Below the pieces are notes generated by a model. It was not told the DNA's origin. It did no database searches and saw only the letters and a list, made by a program, of their open reading frames with translations. Position numbers and translations under genes: made by a program. From the NCBI RefSeq assembly GCF_020386615.1, contig NZ_CP077769.1:868001-932000 (forward strand): a stretch of 64,000 nucleotides of DNA. Reading direction: 5' to 3'. Below, piece by piece: positions 1 to 10,400 of this stretch. Source of the DNA: Chitinophaga pendula (GTDB taxonomy: Bacteria > Bacteroidota > Bacteroidia > Chitinophagales > Chitinophagaceae). Position 1 is the first letter of the stretch, and the number at the start of each line of letters is the position of its first letter.

Positions 1-146
1 AGCTTGCGGTAGATAGCGGTTACGGCTGCATTTGCCTGATCTGCATTCTGATAGAAATTGTCGGTAGTGAGTTGTGCCGAAGGAGATTCGTCCAGCTTGC
101 TGCAGGCAGCTAGTAAGACCATCAGTAGTATGATATTTCTTTTCAT
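1..146 (-). CDS. SusD/RagB-like nutrient-binding lipoprotein, N-terminal fragment
   Basis: Only the first 48 codons lie in the window; the gene continues past position 1. The start is the ATG at 146-144. The N-terminus is a lipoprotein signal (MKRNIILLMVLLAAC, lipobox LLAAC) followed by KLDESPSAQLT and an NFYQNADQANAAV segment, typical of the first helices of SusD-family proteins. It begins 30 bases after the SusC gene on the same strand, the usual susC-susD order. In such pairs the SusD lipoprotein forms the lid of the SusC barrel and binds the oligosaccharide or peptide ligand at the cell surface. The ligand cannot be told from this fragment. Confidence 0.8.
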   Translation of the reverse strand, partial: MKRNIILLMVLLAACSKLDESPSAQLTTDNFYQNADQANAAVTAIYRK

Positions 147-176
147 GGAAGAAGGAGCTTGGTAGTGAGTGATGGA

Positions 177-3100
177 TTAGAAGGTGACACGAAGACCACC
201 GCTGACAGTTTTCGAGATCGGATAGATGCCCTGATCAGTACCCGGGGACACGTTACTGCCGGAGGTTACTTCCGGATCGAAACCGGTGTACTTAGTCCAG
301 GTGAGCAGGTGCTGTGCTGATACGAATACGTTGACAGCAGATAGTTTGCCGATCAGGCTTTTTGGCAGCGTATAGCCCAGGGAGATATTACGCACCCGCA
401 GGAAAGAACCATCTTCTATGAAGCGGTCGGAGAAAACGGGAGCGGGGTCCAGTTTGGCGCGGGGGATGGTCTGGCTGGGATGTTCCGGTGTCCACCTGTC
501 CAGCGCACTGGCGGCTGCATTCTGCTGGCCGGTGAAAAGCTCCAGTGTCTGCCGGTTGGCATTGAGTATTTTATTACCATAGGAACCCTGGAGGAAGATA
601 GCCAGGTTGAAACCTTTCCAGCTGAAATTGTTATTGAGCCCGAAGATGAAGTCAGGCTGCGCATTACCGATAATAGCGCGGTCGGCAGCAGTCGTGAAAG
701 TACCATCGCCGTTGATATCCTTGTAAAGCCGGTCGCCGGGTTTGGGAATGGCATTACCCGTATATTTTCCTTTGGTGTTTTCCTCTCCGGTTTGTAAGAT
801 ACCGCTGGTGACGGTGCCATAGAAAGTACCCAGCGGCTGGCCTACCTGTATGATGTAGTTACCGCTGATATACGATGAGGCGCCATTGCCGATAGTCAGT
901 ACTTTATTCCGGTTAAAAGAAATGTTGAGATCTGTCGTCCAGGCAAAATCGCCGGTGAAGTTTTTACTGCTGACAGCCACTTCCAGGCCTTTGTTCTGAA
1001 CAGCGCCGAAGTTCTGCAAGGAAGAGGACTGGCCGGAGGTCCAGGGTATCTCTACATTGAGTAGCAGGTTACTGGTCTTTTTATAATAAGCATCCACAGA
1101 TAGAGTCAAACGATTATGCAGGAAACCGATGTCTACTCCTGCATTGTATTGATGGGTCGTTTCCCAGCCCAGCCTGTCATTGGCGATACGCGACGGTGCG
1201 AAGCCGGTGTTGATATCTTTACCAAATAAATAGCCCAGGCTATAAAGGGCTGCCAGCGATTGGTATTCGCCGATCTCCAGGTTGCCGGTGGTACCGAAAC
1301 TGGCGCGCAGTTTCAAGTCGCTGATAGCGGGTGTCAAGGGTTTGAAGAAAGGTTCACTGCTCACTCTCCAGGAAGCGGCGGCAGAGGGGAAATAGCCCCA
1401 TTTGTTTCCTCTACCGAAACGGCTGGAACCATCCGTTCTGATGCTGGCCGTCAGGTAGTAACGGCTGTCGTAGTTGTAATTTACACGGGCCAGGTAGGAG
1501 TGGAGTACCCAGGCGCTGGCATCCGCAAAAGGACGTACCAACGTAGCACCACCTTGCAGGCTGTTATAAGACAGGGCATCGGACACAAATTTCTCCGCAC
1601 CGGCACGCACGATCTCCATATTATATTCCTGTTGTGTAAAACCCGCCAGCACATCCACATTATGTTTATGAAAGGCGCGTGCATAGGTCACCGTGTTCTC
1701 ATTCAGCCAGGAGTAGGAGTTGAAGGTGCCCCTGGCAGCAATGCCTTTACTTTGTATGCCTTCGTAAATAGTGGCAGGGATATAGCTTTTTTCCGTAGTG
1801 TTATTCACATCAGTGCCGAACAATACTTTCAATGTCAACCCTTCTACTGGGGTGTAAGCGGCATAGGCGCTACCCAGCAAACGGTTGGCGGTAGAGCGGT
1901 TTTGCTGTTCCAGCAAGGTAGCGATGGGATTGGCGAATATGTTCTCAAAAGGATTGCGTAAGGTATAGCTGCCATCCGGTTCATAGATAGTGGCTGTAGG
2001 CGGCATGATGAGTAAAGAGCCAATGATGCCTGTTGGTGCGATATTGGCGTCTGACTTGCTCGCGGTAATATTCGCGCTGACCTTCAGATTGTCATATGGT
2101 TGGGCATCTATATTGGCACGTATGCCTAAACGGGAGAAGTCGGTATGTTTTAAGATACCATCCTGTTGCAGGTAATTGCCCGAAACAAAATAACGGGTTT
2201 TTGCATTGCCGCCGCTGATACTGAGTTGATGACTTTGGAGAGGCGCGTTGCGGGTAGCAGCAGCTTGCCAGTCTGTGCCGGTTCCCAGCCCAGCGATCTT
2301 TTCAGGAGAGAGATACTGGTATTTCCCTTTGGCAGGATTGGCGTCGTACAAGGCATCGTTGCGTAGTATGGCAAAATCATGTGCGTTAAGTACCGCTACC
2401 TTTTTTTGTAGGGACTGTACCCCATAACTTCCTTCGTAGGTCAGGCTGCTTCGGTCTGCCTTTCCTTTTTTAGTGGTGATGATAACAACGCCATTGGCGC
2501 CTCTGGACCCATAGATAGCCGTAGCGGAAGCATCTTTAAGGATGTCGATACTCTCAATATCTGCCGGATTAATACTGGCGAGCGGATTAGCAGGAGTGCC
2601 GCTTAATATGCCTGTGGTGACCGGACTATTATAGATAGGGAAGCCATCGATCACATAGAGTGGTTCACTACCACCTTGTATAGAGCTACCGCCTCTTACA
2701 CGTATACTGACACCACCGCCGGGCTGTCCGGAAGTTTGTGTAACCTGTACACCGGATACGGCGCCTTTCAGCGCCTGATCTACGGAGCTGACGGGTTGTT
2801 TTAATAAAGGTCCGGAGACAGAGGAGATAGCGCCGGTCAGGTCACTTTTTTTCTGTGTGCCATAACCGATTACGACTACATCATTCAGTTGGCTTTGTAC
2901 GGCTGCAAGCAGTATTTTAAGATGTTCGCCGGTAGCGATCACTTCCTGTTTCTTATAGCCGATATAACTGATGATGAGGGTATAAGGAAATTTCTGCCCG
3001 GTGATGAAAGAGAAGCGTCCTGCTGCGTCAGTGGTGACGCCATGTGTAGTGCCTTTGATGTTGATGGCGGCACCAGGGAGTGGCTCTTGCGTGTTGGCAT

Positions 3101-3239
3101 CTACTACTACACCGGTAAGGCGTGAGTTGATCAGTGGTGGGGTATCCTGTGCAGGTAGCAGCAAGGGAATAAGTAACAGCAGCGCTATGCCGGCGTGTGT
3201 CAGCTTCTGGCTAAGTAACGTTCGTTGCATTTTATTCAA
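177..3239 (-). CDS. SusC/RagA-family TonB-linked outer membrane protein
   Basis: This 1020-residue protein has a signal peptide (about residues 1-30). A carboxypeptidase-regulatory-like beta domain follows (about 38-115, with GVVVDANTQEPLPGAAINIKG). Next come a TonB plug (about 120-260, with GTQKKSDLTGAISSVSG, the PLYVIDGFPI signature and GSRGANGVVIITTKKGK) and a 22-strand-type barrel ending in an aromatic residue (GGLRVTF). It imports oligomers across the outer membrane using TonB energy, with the SusD partner encoded just downstream. No sigma/anti-sigma or hybrid two-component gene lies beside it in the window, so its control is probably through the promoter and palindrome near 3600. The substrate is unknown; no glycoside hydrolase is in view on this side. 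It is separated from the biosynthetic genes by 1.2 kb and faces away from them. Confidence 0.93.
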   Translation of the reverse strand: MNKMQRTLLSQKLTHAGIALLLLIPLLLPAQDTPPLINSRLTGVVVDANTQEPLPGAAINIKGTTHGVTTDAAGRFSFITGQKFPYTLIISYIGYKKQEVIATGEHLKILLAAVQSQLNDVVVIGYGTQKKSDLTGAISSVSGPLLKQPVSSVDQALKGAVSGVQVTQTSGQPGGGVSIRVRGGSSIQGGSEPLYVIDGFPIYNSPVTTGILSGTPANPLASINPADIESIDILKDASATAIYGSRGANGVVIITTKKGKADRSSLTYEGSYGVQSLQKKVAVLNAHDFAILRNDALYDANPAKGKYQYLSPEKIAGLGTGTDWQAAATRNAPLQSHQLSISGGNAKTRYFVSGNYLQQDGILKHTDFSRLGIRANIDAQPYDNLKVSANITASKSDANIAPTGIIGSLLIMPPTATIYEPDGSYTLRNPFENIFANPIATLLEQQNRSTANRLLGSAYAAYTPVEGLTLKVLFGTDVNNTTEKSYIPATIYEGIQSKGIAARGTFNSYSWLNENTVTYARAFHKHNVDVLAGFTQQEYNMEIVRAGAEKFVSDALSYNSLQGGATLVRPFADASAWVLHSYLARVNYNYDSRYYLTASIRTDGSSRFGRGNKWGYFPSAAASWRVSSEPFFKPLTPAISDLKLRASFGTTGNLEIGEYQSLAALYSLGYLFGKDINTGFAPSRIANDRLGWETTHQYNAGVDIGFLHNRLTLSVDAYYKKTSNLLLNVEIPWTSGQSSSLQNFGAVQNKGLEVAVSSKNFTGDFAWTTDLNISFNRNKVLTIGNGASSYISGNYIIQVGQPLGTFYGTVTSGILQTGEENTKGKYTGNAIPKPGDRLYKDINGDGTFTTAADRAIIGNAQPDFIFGLNNNFSWKGFNLAIFLQGSYGNKILNANRQTLELFTGQQNAAASALDRWTPEHPSQTIPRAKLDPAPVFSDRFIEDGSFLRVRNISLGYTLPKSLIGKLSAVNVFVSAQHLLTWTKYTGFDPEVTSGSNVSPGTDQGIYPISKTVSGGLRVTF

Positions 3240-3592
3240 TAGTTTTTAAGGACGTCGCCGGAAATGGCGCGTAGCAGGAAAAATGGGAGGATGAAGGCAT
3301 AGTGTGACCTGTCTATCCCCGGATAGATAAATAATAGTCCCCTGTTAGATAATAAATAGAAAGGAGCGGTACTGGAAGGAGATTACTGACAACAACACAC
3401 GAAACAGCACCATGTTCCGTCCTTACGCTGGAAAAAATGAATGGTTGAGCTTTGCATACCTTTTGTTTTAGTTAGCGATGTTATGAACAATTACACTGTG
3501 CCCCTGCATTTTATGTGGTGGTGCTAAAAATGCAGCGGTTGTGATTTTTGACTGTAATGATCGGTTACAATGGAATTCGCACAACAACAGCG

Positions 3593-3623
3593 CAAAAGTA
3601 ATGATTATTTTATTAGTTCACAA
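3593..3623 (-). promoter_or_regulatory. Candidate Bacteroidota promoter for the SusC/SusD pair
   Basis: Read on the minus strand, positions 3600-3593 are TACTTTTG, an exact match to the Bacteroidota -7 element TAnnTTTG. A TTG lies 20 bases upstream (3623-3621) at the -33 distance. This would start transcription near 3586 and give a leader of roughly 350 bases before the ATG at 3239, which is long. The match is by eye and untested. Confidence 0.5.
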
Positions 3624-3645
3624 TATTTGTGGACTAATAAAATAA
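3605..3645. promoter_or_regulatory. 41-bp near-perfect palindrome, probable operator
   Basis: Arms 3605-3623 and 3627-3645 are complementary over 19 bases with one T/G mismatch (3618 against 3632) around a 3-base centre. The palindrome covers the spacer and the -33 element of the candidate SusC promoter, which is where a repressor operator would lie. There is no T-run next to it on either side long enough to suggest a terminator, and it lies upstream of, not after, a gene. The binding protein is not evident. Confidence 0.6.
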
Positions 3646-4482
3646 AAGGTGGCTTTTAGGGTGAATGCCTTTATGGAATGGGGCGTAAGAGTATTCCTTA
3701 TATCATCACTATATTAATATGATAATGGAATAGGATATGGCGGTCATACAACTGACTACTATATAATGAGCGATGGTATATTAACAGATGGTTAATATAT
3801 GTTTAATGACCATGTAAGGAGATGATTGTTGAAAATAGCTGTAGTAAGGGTTTTGCGGCGCATTAGATGATAAATTGACACTTTTGTGGTAGCTTGAAAT
3901 TTTGAAAATTGCTAAATAAGCTGTAGTTTTAACACGATGGAACATCCTGTGGCTCATCAGTTAAAAGATGTAGTCTATCCTTTGAACCCATTGATTTCAG
4001 TCATGTGTAGAAGAAGTTCCAAAGAGCAACCCTCAATGCTTGTATTTGGTTAGAACGTTTGTGGAATGGCAAGTTGAAATGATCTGACAACGCAACTTAT
4101 TGAAGCGCATCCAGCTCTCCCAGTGTAGTAGTGATACTGCTACTATTACCTCGCCTTAGTTTAGAGTATTTTTTGAACGGTAACCATACCGTTGGGCTTG
4201 GCCGTAAAGGTCCGCATATCCATGTGGTATATCGGCTTTTCTGCTCACGGGGCAGGGGAAGTAATTGGCATTACATTAACTGTCGCATGTTGACTATAGT
4301 TACATGACGGAATAGCTATGTCATGAAGTAACGCGATATAACAATACTTTTTAGAACCATATATATTATCAGAAAATAATAGGAATGAAAAGCGCACCAT
4401 ATAATACCGGACGTGGACGATGACAGTTTTGTAGGAACCATGTGTAATGCAGAAAACCGTTAATTCTTGAAAAACTAACCTT
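3646..4482. other. Intergenic region upstream of the PKS/NRPS operon
   Basis: About 840 bases with no convincing gene. A 38-codon open frame at 3937-4053 (starting MEHPVAHQLKD) has no family I recognise. No exact TAnnTTTG occurs on the plus strand. The nearest 7-of-8 match is CAGTTTTG at 4424-4431, some 50 bases before the GTG start, but it has no clear -33 partner. A second 7-of-8 match is CACTTTTG at 3879-3886, with TTTG 23 bases upstream. A short palindrome at 4176-4193 is listed separately. The stretch is AT-richer than the flanking genes and may hold the control region of the cluster. Confidence 0.5.
4176..4193. promoter_or_regulatory. 18-bp palindrome upstream of the biosynthetic operon
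   Basis: AACGGTA, four bases (ACCA), then TACCGTT: seven-base arms that match perfectly. It lies about 290 bases before the first biosynthetic start. A regulator-binding site is possible, but there is no cluster-linked regulator gene to assign to it. Confidence 0.3.
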
Positions 4483-7400
4483 GTGAATACCCTGATAGAT
4501 CTACTATTCGAGCGCGTCGAAAAGTATACAACGACGCTATTGTATAATTATCTGAATGGAGACAATGGTCCCGCAGAAACACGCTGCTACCAGGGGCTGG
4601 CTACGGACGTCAGTACAATGGGTGCATTGCTATCCGGATACCGCCTTAAAGGACAGCGGGTATTACTCTGTTACCCGTCAGGTATCAATTATATCACCGC
4701 ATTCTGGGCCTGCCTGTATGCCGGCGCTATAGCAGTGCCCGTATACCCGCCCAGGAAAAATCAATCCGTAGAAAGACTATTACAGATCATCCGTGATGCC
4801 GGCGCCGCCGCTGTATTAACGTCAGCATCCGTATGGAAAGACGTGAAAGAACGACTGGATCCACAACTGGTCAACAGCCTGGAGTGGATCGTCACCGACC
4901 AGTTGGAAAAAGAACAACCTACCATATGGTCGCCTGCGAAAGTAGATGCATCACACATCGCGTTCCTGCAATATACCTCCGGTTCTACAGGACAACCCAA
5001 AGGGGTGATGATATCACATCGTAATATCCTGCGCAACCAGGAATTGTTGTTCAAAGCATTTGGACAACGGAATAACCCTACCGTAGTAGGATGGCTACCC
5101 CTCTACCACGACATGGGATTGATCGGTAACCTGCTGCATCCATTGTATGCTGGTGGAACACTTCACCTGATGTCACCAGCCGATTTTCTGCAACGTCCCC
5201 TGCGTTGGCTGAAGGCCGTCAGCGATTACCAGGCCGATATCAGCGGTGGACCTAACTTCGCCTACGAACTCTGCCTGCAGCGTATCCCCCCTGAGCAACG
5301 CGCCTCATTGGATCTCCGGCACTGGGAAGTAGCCTTTAATGGCGCCGAAATGGTCAACGCTGCTACCCTGGAAAGTTTCTCACAGGCATTTGCTCCGCAT
5401 GGCTTCCGGAAGAAAGCTTTCTATCCTTGTTATGGGATGGCAGAAGCAACCTTGCTGATCAGTGGTGGCCGCAGGGATGAAAACCCGAGAGTATATCGCG
5501 TAGACCCTTCCCTGTTGGCACAACATAAACTGCAACTCGTCAGCGATGTGGTAGAAGGTGTACCTGTACTACAATTGGTCAGCTGTGGCAGACCTGAAGT
5601 AAGAAGCTTGCGTATCGTCGATCCCATTACCCACAAAGAATTACCGCATGGTATGATAGGAGAAGTGTGGGTGAATGATCCCACCGTAGCAGAGGGATAT
5701 TGGAATCATGAACAACAGCAGGCCTTTGCTGGCATGATAAAAGATGGTCCTACCACGCATTATCTGCGTACAGGAGACCTGGGTTTCTTATTGGATGGAG
5801 AGCTTTGTATCACCGGCCGCCTCAAAGAGCTGATGGTGATACGCGGGCAGAACATATATCCGCAGGATGTGGAGAGAGAGATGGAAAAGGCGCACGAAGC
5901 CTTACAACCCGGCGCCGGATGCGCATGCTCTATTACAACAACAACAGAAGAAAAACTGGTGCTGATACAGGAACTTAAACGTTCGCATTATAGGGATACA
6001 GATACCGAAGCCGTCATGGCTGCGATAAGAACAGCAGTGGTAAAACAGTTCGAATTGCCCGTACATGCGATTTGGTTGATCCGCCCGGGTGCCATGCTCA
6101 AAACATCCAGTGGCAAGATACAGCGTAATGCGTGCAAGCAGGCTTATCTGAATGAACAACCGGAAGCGCTGAAAGTAATCGCTTCCTGGAGTGAAACAGG
6201 AGCAGCTACAACGCGCCGGGAAGAAGGCACAGCAGCAAGGCCGGCTATTCGCCTGGAACAAGTGCAGCTGCAACTACGTACTGTCATCGCCACACATGCA
6301 CGCATCCCACTTGAACAGGTAGACGCTCACGATGCCTTCGACAAATTCGCATTGGACTCACTGGCAGTAGCAGAGATCTCCGATGCACTGGCACATTGGG
6401 CAGGTATGGAGATATCACCGGCACTGCTATACGACTATCCGGATATCCCATCCCTTTCCACCTGGATATATCAGAGTATGGTAAGTAATAATAATAAACC
6501 TACAACTGCAACAGCGCCAGTAGCACCTGTACCGGCAGATATGCATATACCGGTAGCTGTTATCGGCATAGGCTGCCGTTTTCCGGGAGCCGAAGATGTA
6601 TCGGCCTTCTGGCAACTATTACAGGAAGGCAGATCGGCAATACGCACCGTACCCGCTGGCCGATGGTCTTCACTGGATCCGCAATTGTACAAGAAGTACC
6701 CCTATATCACACAGGGTGGATTCCTGGACCAGGTAGATGAATTTGATGCGGCCTTCTTCGGCATCAGCGACCGCGAAGCCGAAAAAATGGACCCGCAGCA
6801 AAGAGCACTGCTAGAGATCACCTGGACCGCCTTTGAAGATGCCGGCATCTCTCCGTCCGCCTGGGCAGGCAGGCAAGTAGGGGTGTTCACCGGTATCAGC
6901 GCCATAGATTACTTAAGGTTACAACAAAATACCGCCTCCCTGGATGCTTATAATGGTACTGGCAATGCTGCCAGTATTGCATCCAATCGCTTGTCCTATT
7001 TCTTTGACTTCAAAGGCCCCAGCCTCTCTGTTGACACAGCCTGCTCTTCTTCGCTGGTCGCAATCATACAGGCGTGCAAGAGCCTGCAACAGCAGGAGTG
7101 CGGATTGGCCATCGCCACCGGCGCCAATATTATGGCAGCCCCCGACCTCTCCCTCATATTTGCCCGCGCAGGCATGTTATCTCCCGACGGCATCTGCAAA
7201 ACATTTGACACTTCCGCCAACGGCTATGTAAGAGGAGAAGGTTATGCCGCCGTACTGTTAAAACGCCTGCCGGACGCCATCCGGGACGGCGATAACATCT
7301 ACGGCGTCATCAAAGGATATGCCATCAACCAGGATGGTCATACCAATGGTCTTACCGCTCCTAATGGCCCTGCCCAGGAAGCCGTGATACAGGCCGCGCT

Positions 7401-10400
7401 AAGGGCCGCAGGAAAATCACCGGCACAGCTTGACTTTGTAGAGGCACATGGCACCGGCACCTCCCTGGGAGATCCCATAGAAGTGAACAGCCTGGCCAAC
7501 GTATTACAACACCAACGAACAGAAAGACCTTGTTACCTGAGTGCAGTCAAAGCAAATATCGGTCACCTGGAAGCGGCTGCCGGCATAGCTGGTTTTATTA
7601 AGACATTACTATGTCTCCAACACCGGCAACTGGTACCTCAGTTACATTTTAAAAACCTTAACCCACAGATAAAACGGCAGCAGCCATCACTGGCCATCCC
7701 TGCACAGGGTATATCCTTGCAAGACCATCCTTTCCCATTGACAGCAGGTATCAGTGCCTTCGGATTTGGTGGCACCAATGCACATATCATCATCGAAGAA
7801 GCGCCAGTGAAAAGAGAGGAACAAGTGCCCGCGACAACACCGGATATCTTTGTGTTGAGTGCTGCTACAGAGATGGCATTATCGGGCGCTTGTATACGCA
7901 CAAAAGAACTCGTAGCCAATACCGCTACCTCCTTGCGTAGCCTGGCAGCTTCCAGCCTGCATAGCCGGGCATCCCTGAAGCATAGGGCGGCCTGGATCAT
8001 CCCCGATCAGGATACTTTATTACATCGCATGGATGACTACGTACGGGACCCTGCAATCCTTCCCGCCAGGTTACAATCACCGCGTTTAGCAATGCTGTTT
8101 ACCGGGCAGGGCGCGCAGTATGCAGGCATGGCACAAGCCTTATACGAACGGCAACGCGTATTCCGCGAATCACTGGATGAATGCAGCAACATCTTACAGT
8201 CACTGACAGGTACTTCTTTGACAGACCTGCTATACGTAAAACGCGATGACCAACAGATCCACCAGACAGCCATCACCCAGCCATTGCTGTTCTCACTGGA
8301 AGTAAGTATGGCAAGGCTCTGGGAGTCCTGGGGGATCAAACCACAGGCTGTAATGGGACATAGCGTTGGCGAAATAGCTGCCGCTTGTATCGCAGGCGTC
8401 TTCAGCTTGCAGGATGGCCTGAAGCTGATCGCAACACGTGCCGCCCTTATGCAGTCACTGCCCGCCGGTGGAGAAATGTGGGCCCTGATGGCAAGCGCAG
8501 AACAGATCGCCCCCCTGTTGAAAGGATATGAAGCACATATCTCCATCGCCAGTATCAACGCTCCTAACCAGGTAGTAATAGCCGGCGCCGCTACACAGCT
8601 GCAACAACTGCTGCCGCTGCTGCAAAGCCGGAAGATCAATAGCAATCCGCTCAAAGTATCTCATGCTTTCCACTCTCCCCTGATGCAACCGATCATCGAT
8701 ACCTTCCGGGAGAAAATACAGGATATCCGCTTCCACTTGCCACAGATACCCTTGCTGTCAAATGTCAGCGGCACCTGGGCTGGACAGGAGGTGACAACTC
8801 CCGAATACTGGGCCGCACATATACTGGCACCGGTAAGATTCTCCGGTAGCATACAAGTGTTGAAACAGGAGGGATACAATATCTTCCTGGAGGTGGGGCC
8901 TCATCCCGTACTCAACAACCTAGCCAGACAAACATTGGGTGTCAGCAACGATATCCTCTTACTACCGAGCATCATCAACAAGTCAGATAACAACACCGAT
9001 ATCCTGCAAAGCCTCGCAACACTGTATATGCAAGGGTTTGATATCAACCCGGCAGGCATCTATCCAACGGGTACCTTCAACAGAGTGAAGTTATCATCCT
9101 ATCCTTTCCTACGTGAACGCCACTGGCTGCCGGCGGAAAACAAACAACAGCTAACAGTACCGTCAGACGATATCTGGCAACAACTTACGGCTGCAACAAC
9201 AGCTGCGGACGCCTTCTCAGAACAGGAACAACAAATATTACCCCGGCTGGTACATAAACTCAAACAAATATTACACCCTGATGCTGGAAATACAGCTAAG
9301 ACCTACGAACAGCATTGGGTAGAGCATGCTGCTACTTCGTCAGTATCTGCGATCACAGGTACGCTGCTGCTGGTCGTATCAGATGCACAGCTGCTAAAAA
9401 CACTGCTGGACAGTAAACAGGTACAACAGTCACGGCTGATCATCCTCTTGCCTTCTAACCTTGGAAATGCATTGCCTGATCTATCCCCCGAACACCAGGT
9501 ATATCATTATACCGACCCTGGCAGTTACCAGGCGGTCTTACAGGGTATCCTGCGGACACCTGAAGAAATGTCTGTCATTTTCCCGGTGTATACACCTCCG
9601 GGAGAAACATTTGATGTAAACCGGCTGGAGGAACAGGGACATCGCTTGCTGATCCTGCTGCAACAATTAGCCAACCTGGCCGTGCAGGGACACGAACTAA
9701 GGTTGACGCTAATATGTGCTACCGCTCAGGAAACCGGCCTGTCCGCTGCCTATGCTGCCGTGTATAGTGCCATGATCAGATGTGCCCGTCTGGAAATACC
9801 CGAACTGAAGCTAAAGACCTTATATACCTCAGATACGGATCTGAGCCACTGGGAACAGCTGCTTGGGCGGGAATTACCGGCTGCCGCATTTGATGAACCG
9901 GATATTACTTATCGACAGGCAAAACGGTATGTATGCCGCCTGCGTGAAAAGAAGCTGGCACCTGCTGCTCCTTTCCGGCTATCCGGTGATGGACTGATCA
10001 TCATTACCGGTGGCAGCAGTGCATTGGCAACCGCCTTATTGCCCTGGATATGGGCAAAAGGGGGGCGCAATGTCTTACTGGTAGCCAGGAATCCCCCTGC
10101 TGAAGTAAAAGAACGTGTGATCCATAAACTGGCGGCACCCACAGATAGCCAATTGCAATGGTGCTTTACAGACATCGCTACCGCCGCATCTACTCCATTG
10201 TTAAAAAAGAAGATAGAGGAGCAGGGTGGTAAGCTGGAAGCGATCTTTCACCTGGCAGGCGTATTAAAGGATAAACACCTGCATCAGCTGGATTGGGAGG
10301 ACATCCATACAGTGTGGGCGCCCAAGATAGCAGGCACCTTACAACTGCATCAACTCAGTACAGCATATGCGGATGCCGCTTTTATTGGTTTTTCATCCGT

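Noticed and set aside
3937..4053. 38-codon frame as a transposase remnant
   Set aside because: The short translation only loosely recalls the N-terminus of ISAs1-type proteins, and no inverted repeats or further fragments are nearby.
8037..8654. 205-codon open frame on the minus strand inside the first PKS gene
   Set aside because: It lies opposite clearly conserved AT-domain coding sequence, is Cys/Ser-rich and has no family features; it is a shadow of the real gene.
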